Notes under the pieces: model-generated
Told to the model about the DNA's origin: nothing
What the model saw: only the letters and a program-made list of their open reading frames with translations
Database searches by the model: none
Assembly (NCBI RefSeq): GCF_037914945.1
Contig: NZ_CP149789.1
Span: 1-64,000 of the forward strand
Source of the DNA: Haloterrigena sp. KLK7
Lineage (GTDB): Archaea; Halobacteriota; Halobacteria; Halobacteriales; Natrialbaceae
Length of the DNA stretch: 64,000 nt
Direction: 5' to 3'
In this document: piece by piece, positions 6,893 to 15,954 of the stretch
How the letters are laid out: each line of letters begins with the position of its first letter
How positions within the stretch are numbered: the first letter of the stretch is position 1
Made by a program: the position numbers and the translations under genes

Positions 6893-9800
6893 ATGAGTGA
6901 ACCAGTCGGGTCTTCTGGTCCAATGTTCTGGGGAGACATCGATGACACAGAGGCCCTCCAGCGGTATCGGGCGCTCGTGACTGCGATCGACGATGGACTC
7001 TACCAACTCGACGCCGAAGATCGATTCATCGCGGTAAACGACGAAATCGTCGAGTTAACGGGATACGCACGTGAGGAACTTCTCGGCGAACACGTCTCTC
7101 TGCTACTCGACAATGACGACTCGACTATCGAACCGTCCCTCACGAATCTTACCGATCAAAGCGAACAACTCGAGTGCGCCGTACAGACTGCCGAGGGAGA
7201 CCGCGTTCGTTGCGAAGTACGGGTCTCCCTACTCGAATCGGACGGCACGGTACAGGGAACCGTTGGTATCGTTCAAGATATTACCGACAGCAGTCGACCG
7301 GATCAGCCACTCGAAGAATCCGACCAGCGGCACAACCATGAATCGACCAACGAGTGCGAACCGAGGTTCCGTGAGACGAAAACTCAACTCGAAGTCGCCA
7401 AGGCCGCTGGGTCTGTCGGCACGTGGTCATGGGACATTCAAGAAAACACTGTAACTGCGGACGAATGTCTTGCTAAATCCCACGACACGGCCCCAGAGGA
7501 GGTCACTGCGGGCGTACCAATTGAGGAATTTTTCGCCTCGGTTCATGAGGTAGACCAAGAACGAGTATGGAACCAACTCGACGAGGCAGTTGAGGAGGCG
7601 GGTGAGTTCGAGGCCGAGTACCGCATTACTGACGCGGAGGGCGACACGCTGTGGGTGGCGTCCCGTGGCGAAGTCGAGTACGACGGCAACAGTGAGCCGT
7701 GCCGAATAATCGGTGCTACCGCTGACATCACTGAACGCAAGGAAGCGGGGACAGAGTTGAAGAGAGCGACCGCCGAGGAGCAAAACCGGCTCTACGAGAC
7801 GATTATCTCCAGCACGCCTGATCTCATCTACGCCTTCGACCTTGATTACCGCTTCACGTTCGCCAACGATGCGGTGCTGGAGATGTGGGGCCAAACCCGT
7901 GAGGAAGCCATCGGGAAAACGCTGCGGGAGATTGGCTACGAACCGTGGCACGCGGAGATGCATGAGCGTGAAATCGACGAGGTCATCGAGACGAAAGAGC
8001 CCATTCGCGGTGAGGTTGCATTCCCACACGCCGAACGTGGCCGTCGCGTCTATGAGTATATCTTCGCACCTGTGCTCAACGACGACGATGAAGTCGAAAC
8101 CATCGCCGGGACATCACGCGACGTCACCGAACGCAGGCAGGCCGAGGAGAACCTCCAGAAGAATAAAGAACGATTCCACGCGCTGGTCACTGCCAGTTCA
8201 GACGTGGTGTATCGCATGAGCCCTGATTGGAGCGAAATGCACGAGTTCACGGGCAAAGAGCTCCTCGCCGATACAGACGAACCGACCAGTGACTGGCTCG
8301 ATAAATACATCCATCCGGACGAACAGCCGCGCGTCACGGAGGCTATCGACGAAGCAATCCAGACGAAGAGCACGTTCGAGTTGGAACACCGGGTGGAACA
8401 GGACGACGGGAGCACGGGCTGGACGTTCTCGCGTGCGGTACCGATGCTGAACGAGGACGGTGAGATCGAGGAATGGATCGGCATGGCGAGCGATATCACC
8501 GAGCGGAAACGACGCGAACAGGAACTCGAGCGGTCCGAGCAGCGCTACCGGACCCTTGCAGAGTACTTCCCGAACGGACTCGTCACGCTGTTTGACCACG
8601 ACCTCGAGTACACGCTGGCGGCCGGCCAGGGCTTCGATCAAATCCCGTTCGAGCCCGACGATCTCGAGGGGCACAACTTCTACGACGTGTGGCCCGACGA
8701 AACAGTCGACGAATTCGAGCCGGCGATCCTGGCCGCGCTCGAGGGCGAGCAGCAGTCGGTCGAGTTCACATACGGCGGCCGCGAGTGGGTCCTCCACGCG
8801 GTCCCCATCACCGACGAACGCGGCGACGTCTTCGCCGGCATGACGATGGCTCAGGACATCACTGAGCAGAAGGAGCGCGAACAGTATCTCCAGGACGCTA
8901 AGTCCCAGCTCGAGGCGGCGACGGAGGCCGGCGCGGTCGGGACATGGGAGTGGGATGTCCAGAACGACGAGATGTGCGTCAGTCCGTCGTTCGCGCGGAC
9001 GTTCGGCGTCGATCCGGACGCGGCCCAGCAGGGCGTCTCGCTTGACCGGTTCATCGACGGCATCCACGAGGACGATCGCGAGCGGGTGGTCGCCGCGATC
9101 GAGGACGCCGTCGAGACCTGTGACGAGTACAAATCAGAGTACCGTGTGTGGAACGCCGACGGCGAGCTCCGCTGGGTCGTCGCCCGTGGCCACGTTGAGT
9201 GCGACGACGGCGAACCGATCACCTTCCCTGGCGCGCTGACCGACATCACCGAGCGCAAGCGCGCCGAACTCGAGCGCCAGCGCAACAAGGAGCAACTCGA
9301 GACGCTGTTTGAGGTCCTGCCGATCGGCGTCGTGGTTGCCGACGCAGACGGGTCGCTGATCAGAGCTAATGACACGGCCAAGGAGATCTGGGGTGGCGAC
9401 GTGTTCAACGCAGAGTCGGTCGCGGAGTACGACAAGTACCCCGCGGTATGGGCGGATACGGGCGAGCCGATCGCTCCGGACGACTGGACGATGTCCCAAG
9501 TTCTCCAGGGAACCGAGGTTACGGAGCCGAACATCTACGAGATCAGTGCATTCGATGGTGAACAGCGCATCATTATGGAGCACGGCATGCCGGTCAGAGA
9601 CGAGTGCGGCGACGTGAGCCACGCCGTCATCACCCTGACGGATATTACCGAGCGCCGTGAGTACCAGCGTAAACTCGAGGAGTCCAACGAGCGGTTGGAG
9701 CAGTTCGCCTACGCGGCCTCCCACGACCTGCAAGAGCCCCTGCGGATGATCACGAGCTACCTCCAGCTACTCGAAAAGCGCTACGACGACGCCTTTGACG

Positions 9801-10369
9801 AGGACGGCGAGGAGTTTCTCGAGTACGCCGTCAATGGGGCTGAGCGTATGCGCGAGATGATCGATGCGTTACTCGAGTACTCGCGGATCGAAACGCAGGG
9901 TGATCCGTTCGAACCCGTCGACCTGAACGAGACTCTCGAGGACGTGCTCGCGGATCTCCAGGTCCAGATTGTGGAGAGCGGCGCCGAAGTTATGGTCGAG
10001 GACCTTCCCCACCTCGAGGGCGACGCCAGCCAGCTCCGACAGTTGTTCCAGAATTTGCTCGACAACGCGATCACGTATAGCGGCGACGAGCCGCCGCTGA
10101 TCCACGTCGACGCAGATCGACGCGGCGACAAGTGGGTGATCTCGGTCGAAGACAACGGCATCGGTATCGAGCCCGACAAGCAAGAACGGGTATTCACGGT
10201 CTTCGATCGGCTCCACAGTCGCGAGGAGTACGACGGGACAGGCATCGGCCTCGCGCTCTGCCAGCGTATCGTCAAGCGCCACGGTGGTGAGATCTGGGTC
10301 GAGTCCGAGCCCGGCGAGGGAGCGACGTTCTCGTTCACGCTCCCAGCTGGAAGCGAACACGATCTATGA
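6893..10369 (+). CDS. Seven-PAS sensor histidine kinase
   Basis: 1158 residues, no membrane segment, so probably cytoplasmic. Successive PAS/PAC modules lie at about 24-137, 163-283, 298-420, 424-547, 548-665, 668-795 and 798-925, most ending in the PAC signature DITERK. HisKA follows with the phospho-acceptor His944 in SHDLQEPLRMI. The HATPase_c domain shows N (FQNLLDNAI), G1 (VEDNGIGI) and G2 (GTGIGLALC) boxes. No receiver domain is fused or adjacent, so the partner is elsewhere; orphan response regulators sit at 37.8 and 39.0 kb. The 3' two-thirds look more GC-rich than the first PAS repeats, suggesting mosaic origin. The catalytic core closely resembles the kinase at 60.0 kb. Confidence 0.93.
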   Translation: MSEPVGSSGPMFWGDIDDTEALQRYRALVTAIDDGLYQLDAEDRFIAVNDEIVELTGYAREELLGEHVSLLLDNDDSTIEPSLTNLTDQSEQLECAVQTAEGDRVRCEVRVSLLESDGTVQGTVGIVQDITDSSRPDQPLEESDQRHNHESTNECEPRFRETKTQLEVAKAAGSVGTWSWDIQENTVTADECLAKSHDTAPEEVTAGVPIEEFFASVHEVDQERVWNQLDEAVEEAGEFEAEYRITDAEGDTLWVASRGEVEYDGNSEPCRIIGATADITERKEAGTELKRATAEEQNRLYETIISSTPDLIYAFDLDYRFTFANDAVLEMWGQTREEAIGKTLREIGYEPWHAEMHEREIDEVIETKEPIRGEVAFPHAERGRRVYEYIFAPVLNDDDEVETIAGTSRDVTERRQAEENLQKNKERFHALVTASSDVVYRMSPDWSEMHEFTGKELLADTDEPTSDWLDKYIHPDEQPRVTEAIDEAIQTKSTFELEHRVEQDDGSTGWTFSRAVPMLNEDGEIEEWIGMASDITERKRREQELERSEQRYRTLAEYFPNGLVTLFDHDLEYTLAAGQGFDQIPFEPDDLEGHNFYDVWPDETVDEFEPAILAALEGEQQSVEFTYGGREWVLHAVPITDERGDVFAGMTMAQDITEQKEREQYLQDAKSQLEAATEAGAVGTWEWDVQNDEMCVSPSFARTFGVDPDAAQQGVSLDRFIDGIHEDDRERVVAAIEDAVETCDEYKSEYRVWNADGELRWVVARGHVECDDGEPITFPGALTDITERKRAELERQRNKEQLETLFEVLPIGVVVADADGSLIRANDTAKEIWGGDVFNAESVAEYDKYPAVWADTGEPIAPDDWTMSQVLQGTEVTEPNIYEISAFDGEQRIIMEHGMPVRDECGDVSHAVITLTDITERREYQRKLEESNERLEQFAYAASHDLQEPLRMITSYLQLLEKRYDDAFDEDGEEFLEYAVNGAERMREMIDALLEYSRIETQGDPFEPVDLNETLEDVLADLQVQIVESGAEVMVEDLPHLEGDASQLRQLFQNLLDNAITYSGDEPPLIHVDADRRGDKWVISVEDNGIGIEPDKQERVFTVFDRLHSREEYDGTGIGLALCQRIVKRHGGEIWVESEPGEGATFSFTLPAGSEHDL

Positions 10370-11070
10370 ACAGCCTGTATTGACCGCTCACCGTTTACAC
10401 CAGCTGAGCAGTTGAGTTGCTGAATACAGGACAGTATTCAGCACGCTTCTTTTGGCAGCTGTCGGAGAGATAGATAGTCGCTTCGGTAGCACCTTCATCT
10501 GTACTTACCGTTTGTTGGGTAGTCACAGAGAGGGTATGGGAACTTTTCTATGACAGCCCGTGTTCCAGCGTATCACTGAACTCGAGTTCATGCTTGAACT
10601 CCACATTAGTTGTTGAATTCTACATTTACCCGGTCTGACCCGCCTTCTTGACCTTGAGAACGTTATCTCGGAGGGACACTGCCTAGTTACGATTCTGACG
10701 CAAAACGGTGTTTCAGCGGCTGTTATCCCTCTTATGATGGGATCTGTGACTATCACCTCTCAGGCGATGTGGACTGAAGCAGTCGAATTTTCGCCGCTCA
10801 GAGAACAGCGCCCCTTTGTATCAGGTTCCCACGTCTTGCGGTTTCCCTTACCTAGACAGTGCGGCAGATGGAGCTGGATACTCAATCGCATCAGCTCGTG
10901 CGGTGTCGCCTCGCGGTCCACAATATCTAATTGAATGCCGCTACTAGAGCCGTTGAGCAGGTGAATTCTGGCCGGGGCACATAGAATTCTAACCACCTCG
11001 CTTTTCAGACCGTATCTGAACAGCGCCCAGATCCCAACGGACTTAAACGGATTACTCACCAAATATCAAT
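10370..11070. other. 700-base gene-free region with a dispersed repeat
   Basis: Contains the GTACTTACCGTTTG repeat at about 10502-10610, shared with 34648-34760 and 42011-42080, and a TATTCAGCACG motif at 10434. A 100-codon frame on the minus strand (10760-11062) has unusual composition and no start support. The last 60 bases are AT-rich and should hold the promoter of the next gene. Confidence 0.55.
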
Positions 11071-11604
11071 ATGTCATCGATCGATCTCACAGCGAGCCAG
11101 AAGAAGATTCTGCGTGCGCTGACGAACCTCCACAAGAAGTCCGAGGACACAGTCAAAGGTGAAGATATCGCTGAGCAGGTCGACCGTAACGTAGGGACGA
11201 TTCGTAATCAGATGCAGAGTCTGAAGGCACTCCAACTAGTCGAGGGTGTTCCTGGACCGAAAGGTGGATACAAACCGACGGCGACAGCTTACGAGACTCT
11301 TGAAACCCAGCAGATGGATGAGCCCGCAGCTGTTCCTCTCGAGCACAAGGGCGAGCGCCTTGAGGATATTCTCATTGAAGAGATCGACCTCTCGAGTGTC
11401 CACCATCCTGAGCTGTGTCGAGCGGAAGTCCACATTCAGAGCTCGATCGATGCCTTTCACGAGGGTGACACGGTCACTGTCGGCCCGACTCCACTCTCAA
11501 AACTCACGGTTGAGGGCACCGTCGACGGCAAGGATGACACAAACAATATCCTCATTCTGAAGATCGACAATATGGCCACGCCGACCGAAGAATTGGCCCA
11601 CTAA
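11071..11604 (+). CDS. Winged-helix regulator, haloarchaeal Rrf2/TrmB-like type
   Basis: 177 residues. Residues 5-75 form a winged helix: LTASQKKILRALTNLH, then VKGEDIAEQVDRNVGTIRNQ and LQLVEGVPGPKGGYKPTA. The C-terminal domain (about 95-170) is strand-rich with CRAEVHIQSSI, FHEGDTVTVGPTPLSKL and NNILILKIDNM. I recognise it as a conserved haloarchaeal protein often annotated as an Rrf2-like or HTH regulator; the signal is unknown. It is monocistronic with an AT-rich upstream region. Confidence 0.75.
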   Translation: MSSIDLTASQKKILRALTNLHKKSEDTVKGEDIAEQVDRNVGTIRNQMQSLKALQLVEGVPGPKGGYKPTATAYETLETQQMDEPAAVPLEHKGERLEDILIEEIDLSSVHHPELCRAEVHIQSSIDAFHEGDTVTVGPTPLSKLTVEGTVDGKDDTNNILILKIDNMATPTEELAH

Positions 11605-11658
11605 GACATCAGGCGCTACAGTTCTGTCTAGATAACAGGAACGCTTGTCGGCTTGAGG

Positions 11659-11928
11659 TCACTCTTCTACAATGGATTGTTTAAGCGTGAATCCGCACTC
11701 GAGATCGAGAAAGAGCACCTTTTGCTCGCTTCCGTAGCGATCTGAATCGTGGTCCCACAGTTTGGCGATCCCTTCCCGGAGTTCGCGTCGCTGGGTCGGT
11801 GAGATGTTTGCTGTTTCTTCGAGCGTACCTTCGGTCAGTTCTGTGCTCTCGATTGCATTGGTGATCGCTACTGAACTAGACAGTACCACCGATATTCTGC
11901 ATAGTATATTTAAAATAAAGCTGTTCAC
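11659..11928 (-). CDS. Hypothetical protein, possibly a fragment
   Basis: An 89-codon frame. The first about 20 residues are hydrophobic and poorly gene-like. The rest (TELTEGTLEETANISPTQRR, ELREGIAKLWDHDSDRYG) reads like a real folded segment. Inverted CTGTCTAG sequences at about 11626 and 11875 bracket most of it, so it may be the remains of a gene interrupted by, or carried on, an IS-like element. No family recognised. Confidence 0.4.
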   Translation of the reverse strand: MNSFILNILCRISVVLSSSVAITNAIESTELTEGTLEETANISPTQRRELREGIAKLWDHDSDRYGSEQKVLFLDLECGFTLKQSIVEE

Positions 11929-11970
11929 TCTGGGTTAACAGGATTACAGAAGACAGGAGGAACAGAGGTG

Positions 11971-12246
11971 TTACTCGATGTTAAGGCTGTAGAGGCGCTT
12001 GCGGGCGTCCGAGAACGAGAATCGAGAGACGACGACGTTCTCATCGTCGAGCCGATTCAGGGCGTAGCGAACCGTCCGGGCTGGCAGAAGCGTTTCGTCG
12101 GCAATCTGTTGCTGGGTCATTGTATCGTTGTAGTCAAGGACTTTTGCGACGAGTTTGGCGCTCGGTGGGAGGTCGCGGATGTCGTCCCAGGACCCTTTTT
12201 GAGTAGTTTTCTGATGCAGCGGTTCTAACGTATCCATTCTATACAC
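11971..12246 (-). CDS. Small MarR-like winged-helix regulator
   Basis: 91 residues, almost all one winged helix: LPPSAKLVAKVLDYN, then MTQQQIADETLLPARTVRYALNRLDDENVVVSRF split over helices 2-3 and the wing. This matches a compact haloarchaeal MarR/HTH family found widely in the group. No ligand domain. The start at 12246 may instead be the methionine at residue 4. AT-rich promoter sequence lies upstream. Confidence 0.8.
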   Translation of the reverse strand: MYRMDTLEPLHQKTTQKGSWDDIRDLPPSAKLVAKVLDYNDTMTQQQIADETLLPARTVRYALNRLDDENVVVSRFSFSDARKRLYSLNIE

Positions 12247-12594
12247 TCCATTCCAAATGCAGTGTGATAATATTTTCTATCTTCTTGTATACCCACCAGT
12301 TATAAAATAGGCACAAGCTCATCTATCTGAAACCCCGTGAAGCAGGACACTGCTAGGTTGAGGCTGAACTGAGTACGGTCACGAGCGGCGCGGAGGACGA
12401 AATGCGGCGAGCGGGGCGGACCGTCGAGAAACACCCGGCCATTCAGTTCCGACGCTCGATGACCCTCCCCACCTCCTAGTAGACTCAGAAAGGGCGAGGC
12501 CGTCTCGGTCGTCCCCTGGCCTCGTAAGCACCGAGCCACGAACGTCTGGGCGGCGACCCCGACGAGCGCTGGATCCGCACGTTCGATCTCGGAT
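12247..12594. other. Gene-free stretch, GC-rich
   Basis: About 350 bases. A minus-strand frame runs through most of it but has no start, odd composition and follows the stop of a 22-codon gene. It may be the worn 3' end of a longer gene. Nothing else seen. Confidence 0.4.
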
Positions 12595-12663
12595 TCACCC
12601 TTCGTTGACGATATCGTCGTCATCGATCGTAAAGCGCTTGCCCCAGTCAATCTGCTCGAGCAT
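12595..12663 (-). CDS. 22-residue micro-ORF coupled to zinc-finger gene
   Basis: Starts on the ATG that overlaps the previous stop (TGATG) and reads LEQIDWGKRFTIDDDDIV before a TGA. The coupling and regular composition suggest it is translated or was the start of a longer gene now truncated. Function unknown. Confidence 0.35.
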   Translation of the reverse strand: MLEQIDWGKRFTIDDDDIVNEG

Positions 12664-12818
12664 CAGGGCGCAGCCTCCTGAACCACGTCTCGAGCGTCCG
12701 CTTGCAGGTGTCCGTTCTGGACCTCACAACTGTCCGAACAGAACCGGCCAGCGTATCCTGCCCGATCACGAGTGAGTGCCGAACAACTCGGCATCCGGCA
12801 CGCGTTGCGCTCGGTCAT
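12663..12818 (-). CDS. Small zinc-finger protein, 51 residues
   Basis: Contains four cysteines in a treble-clef-like arrangement: ACRMPSCSAL at 6-15 and GRFCSDSCEVQNGH at 24-37, followed by an acidic helix. Small zinc-finger proteins of this form are common on haloarchaeal plasmids and proviruses, with unknown function. It lies 160 bases after the SWIM gene on the same strand and ends in a one-base stop/start overlap with the micro-ORF. Confidence 0.65.
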   Translation of the reverse strand: MTERNACRMPSCSALTRDRAGYAGRFCSDSCEVQNGHLQADARDVVQEAAP

Positions 12819-12981
12819 CTGGCGATACCTCACTTCAGGGACTGAGTCGTCTCTGCGTCTGGCGATGTTGTTGCTACATCAGTTGTTCGCATGGGTTTCT
12901 GCGGTGGGCTTCAGTCGAACCCCCGTATGCCTCGCGGGGGCGACAAACCATCTTGAGCGACCGGCTGGTTCATCGCACAGT

Positions 12982-13578
12982 TTATCGATTGAACGTCCCA
13001 TCCGGAGCGAGGATGATCCCAGTTCGGATCTCGATATCAACATGTCTGAGATGTTTGCAGCCACCGGCAGGCTGGCGTTGTTCATAATCCGGACAGGGGC
13101 ACGTCTCTGCCTCGACATCGACCGTGTAGGTGTTCCCGCTTTCGCTGACGACCTCGTAGGTTGAACCCACACTGGCGAAGCGAACGTCCATATCCTCGCT
13201 CAGTGCCCGACGGGTTCGCGGCTCGTCGATCGAGTAGCCACCTGTCTTGAGCTGAGTCAGTGGATCTGGTGTCTCACAGTGGTCGCTGCACTCGCGACGA
13301 CGAGTTCGTTCTTGGCCGCAGTTCCGGCAGTGCCAGTAGCGCATTCGGTACTCAAAACCATTGGTGAGGTCGATCTCATATAGTGTTGGTTCGGTTCCGG
13401 GTAGCCACTCGTCGACGGCAACGAGTTCGTACCCATTCAGTCGAGCGACGTCGCCGGAATACCGTCGCTCTCGGTCGCTGGTGTTGTTGCAGTCATGGCG
13501 GTGTTCTTGGTATTGCTCGCGCTGATCGGTCGATCTGTACTCATGGATAATCTCGAGCCACATGTGGTCGCGCTTCAC
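12982..13578 (-). CDS. SWIM zinc-finger protein
   Basis: 198 residues. The C-terminal SWIM motif is complete: C160-x-C162 (ETCPCPDYEQ) and C174-x-H176 (GGCKHLRHV), preceded by the strand GNTYTVDVEAE. A second Cys-rich knuckle, YWHCRNCGQERTRRRECSDH, sits at 81-100. SWIM domains bind DNA or protein partners and occur in transposases, helicases and recombination factors. Here it is stand-alone, so the role is unknown. It heads a minus-strand set with the two tiny genes downstream. Confidence 0.8.
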   Translation of the reverse strand: MKRDHMWLEIIHEYRSTDQREQYQEHRHDCNNTSDRERRYSGDVARLNGYELVAVDEWLPGTEPTLYEIDLTNGFEYRMRYWHCRNCGQERTRRRECSDHCETPDPLTQLKTGGYSIDEPRTRRALSEDMDVRFASVGSTYEVVSESGNTYTVDVEAETCPCPDYEQRQPAGGCKHLRHVDIEIRTGIILAPDGTFNR

Positions 13579-13771
13579 CCCTTAGACGCGAAAAAACGAT
13601 TCCCGAACTGGGCGATCGATAAGGGAGCGCAAGGACTGACTGGAAAGAAAGAGAGTCGTTCGTTCGAAAGTGCTTGTCGAGTCCGTTCGTTGCCCCGCGA
13701 AGCCGGTTCAACTCCCACAGTGGGGTATTCTTAAGCAACTCGATACTGAAGAATCCAGGTACGAAGACGAG

Positions 13772-14035
13772 ATGAACGACAGCACTGATCCACGGCCGCC
13801 GCTGTCGGAGTGGATTTTAGACGCGTACGATGTCCTTTGCACGCACAGTCTCAATTCGGACGATCATGAAGATGTGCAGTCGGTCCCTCGAGAGCAAGCA
13901 CTCGAGATCCTTCTTAGAACTAATGAACTGGCCCTTGAACCTGAAGAGGCGAACTATGCGCTCACTCGGCTGCTCGAGCGAGGCTACTTCTACGAGGTCG
14001 ACGATGAACTCCGTGTGACGGCGCTGGAAAATTGA
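13772..14035 (+). CDS. Small winged-helix-like protein, 87 residues
   Basis: Start chosen at ATG 13772 (MNDSTDPRPPLSEWILDAYD); the in-frame upstream codons are unlike the rest. The body looks like a degenerate winged helix: VPREQALEILLRTNELALE, EEANYALTRLLERGYFYEVD. Clean acidic composition. Not adjacent to a functional partner. Could be a small regulator; no family name is certain. Confidence 0.55.
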   Translation: MNDSTDPRPPLSEWILDAYDVLCTHSLNSDDHEDVQSVPREQALEILLRTNELALEPEEANYALTRLLERGYFYEVDDELRVTALEN

Positions 14036-14188
14036 ACAGTAGCTGAGGCTGATCGTCTCAATGCATGTGAGATTTCTAAGGCTGACTACAGGTCGGTATC
14101 GAATAGATATCTGATCACCTATAATAGGGCCACTGTGAGACGCCTCGAGGAAGACAGAATAAGCGATAAAGCGTTCGAAAGGCCCTAT

Positions 14189-15022
14189 CTAACCCTCTTC
14201 GTCAATGGCATCAAATACGTTCTCAGAGGCTGGAAACACACCCTCTTGAACGTCATCCACGTAGGATTCTACCGCATCGCAGATCACCGAGTTTAAATCA
14301 GCATACTGTTTCGAGAGGCGGTATGATTCTTCGCTCAGACCCAGCACATCGGTGATCACGAGAACTTGGCCGTCCACATGTCTTCCTGCTCCGATACCAA
14401 TCGTCGGAATATCAACTACTTCAGTGACTCGCTTTCCTGTCTCTTCGGTAACAGCTTCGAGAACGAGGGAAAATGCGCCGGCTTCTTCAATTTGTTCTGC
14501 TGTCTCAATAAGCGCCTCAATAGTGGCCGACTTCTCGTCGCCCCGTCCCTGCACGTATCCTCCACCGATTTGGTTCATACGTTGCGGAGTTAACCCGATA
14601 TGTCCCATTACCGGGATCCCGAGTTCAGTAAGTCTATCGATTACCTTGATGGATGTTTTCCCAGACGGCGCCGTTTCCAATTTCACGGCATCAGCTCTTG
14701 CTTCCTTCATAAACCGACCGGCGTTCTTTACTGACTCTTCCATAGAACTACCATACGACAGAAATGGCAGGTCAGCGATCACCATCGCATTCTCAACGGC
14801 TCGATCGACAGATGCTGTGAGTGATAGTGCCTCGTCAACGGTGACGGGGATTGTGTCATTATACCCTAAATGGTTATCTCCAGCACTATCCCCGACGAGA
14901 ATCATATCGACACCACCGTTATCAACTTGGCGAGCAATTGGCGCGTCGTATGCGGTCAGCATCGTTAGATTCTCCCCGTTTTCATACTTTTCACGAATAT
15001 CTGGGATTGACATGCGGCTCAT
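14189..15022 (-). CDS. panB: 3-methyl-2-oxobutanoate hydroxymethyltransferase
   Basis: 277 residues, full length for PanB, a TIM-barrel enzyme of the pantothenate/CoA pathway that moves a hydroxymethyl group from methylene-tetrahydrofolate to 2-oxoisovalerate to give ketopantoate. Metal and substrate residues align: D45 (ILVGDSAG), D84 (VIADLPFLSYG), K114 (VKLETA), HIGLTPQ at 141-147 and E189 (LVLEAV). No other CoA gene is near, so it stands alone among mobile DNA. AT-richer codons than its neighbours suggest transfer. The archaeal pathway uses PanB followed by PanE and pantoate kinase. Confidence 0.93.
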   Translation of the reverse strand: MSRMSIPDIREKYENGENLTMLTAYDAPIARQVDNGGVDMILVGDSAGDNHLGYNDTIPVTVDEALSLTASVDRAVENAMVIADLPFLSYGSSMEESVKNAGRFMKEARADAVKLETAPSGKTSIKVIDRLTELGIPVMGHIGLTPQRMNQIGGGYVQGRGDEKSATIEALIETAEQIEEAGAFSLVLEAVTEETGKRVTEVVDIPTIGIGAGRHVDGQVLVITDVLGLSEESYRLSKQYADLNSVICDAVESYVDDVQEGVFPASENVFDAIDEEG

Positions 15023-15084
15023 AGCAGGTAGTTTGTAGGGCTCGACTTTAAACCCGGCAGACTATTGGCTGTGACATTCGGTAC

Positions 15085-15240
15085 GTGCTTCATCTGTACT
15101 GAGCGATCACTGCCCTTCGCAAATCGAGCCAAATTCGTGGGAGATTCGCGCTCTGTATTTAGCAGTTGCTGAGCCTTCTACTCGAATCCTGTCAGGAATT
15201 GCGTGCGAGATACAGAGCATGGATTCAGCATGACAGGAGT
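15085..15240. repeat. Dispersed repeat copy left of a pseudogene
   Basis: Begins CTTCATCTGTACTGAGCG, then CTCTGTATTTAGCAG, then TACTCGAATCCTGTCAGGAA and ATTCAGCATGACAGG. The second half is mirrored as a direct repeat at 15615-15705 on the other side of the pseudogene. The first half belongs to a family also at 39548-39660 and 41108-41200. Confidence 0.6.
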
Positions 15241-15261
15241 GATCGGACTACATCCGTTTGA

Positions 15262-15554
15262 TCATGCTGTGTCCATGTCCAGCGTCTCTTGGAGAGGCTC
15301 GACACGAAACACGTAATCCGCGTAACTGCCATCAAGATTCGTGGGACTCTCTTCGTCGGCATGCTCTTGACAGAGAACGGCCTCTGCCTCAACGGCACCG
15401 TGCCCGGTTCTTCCTGATAGCGTTCGAGGACGACAAACGTCGCCATCTCGGTGCAGCCGCGACGGTGGCACTCAGGAAGCGAGTCTGGAACTCCGTCCTC
15501 ACGTCGGTTCTCGTCGTCTGCTTGCTTCTCTCGTCCGTTTTCTGTGTCTGCCAT
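15262..15554 (-). pseudogene. Frameshifted small Cys-containing haloarchaeal protein
   Basis: The start (MADTENGREKQ) and C-x-x-C-like ECHRRGCTEMATFVVLERYQ segment are in one frame. The continuation TGHGAVEAEAVLCQEHADEE, then TNLDGSYADYVFRVEPL, is in the next. A single-base loss near 15406 explains the break. I recognise the joined sequence as a conserved haloarchaeal accessory-genome protein of unknown function. Direct repeats flank it on both sides. Confidence 0.7.
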
Positions 15555-15614
15555 CCTTGTTCCCTAGGGAAGCGAGCGGAATAATGCTGTGGTCGTTCGT
15601 GATCTCGTGCCGCA

Positions 15615-15705
15615 TTCGCGCTGTGGGTTCAGCAGGGAAAGTCCAAACTACTCGACTCCTATCAGGAATAGCGTGACCGACTCAGAGAATGAGTCTAGCA
15701 CGGTG
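15615..15705. repeat. Dispersed repeat copy right of the pseudogene
   Basis: ATTCGCGCTGTGGGTTCAGCAG, then TACTCGACTCCTATCAGGAA and GTCTAGCACGGTGAG parallel the 15150-15235 copy in the same orientation. The pair brackets the frameshifted gene and may be remains of an element or a recombination scar. Confidence 0.55.
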
Positions 15706-15954
15706 AGAGCTATCTGTTCAAAAGTGTATGGTTGAATAATCCTCAGAACCATTATTTCTATAACTAATTACATATAAAATATAGCTATTAAAGCAAGGAA
15801 GAAGAGAAGTATTATGACTATTACCCAAGGGCTATCCGAGCCCTTACTCGACCCGTCGAGAGGAATAAACCCGCCACCTCCGTCCATACGAAATAATATA
15901 TGGGATTTCTCTAATATGTTTCGGTTATTTCATTCTATTACGTCTGGGAATTAC

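Noticed and set aside
10760-11062. 100-codon minus-strand frame before the 177-residue regulator
   Set aside because: Composition is not acidic or gene-like, no start support, and it runs into the promoter of the divergent gene.
13670-13735. Possible tRNA 3' end (GCCGGTTCAACTCCC)
   Set aside because: The T-loop-like sequence lacks a matching stem, the CCCACAGTGGG following it is a separate small palindrome, and no anticodon or D arm can be placed upstream.
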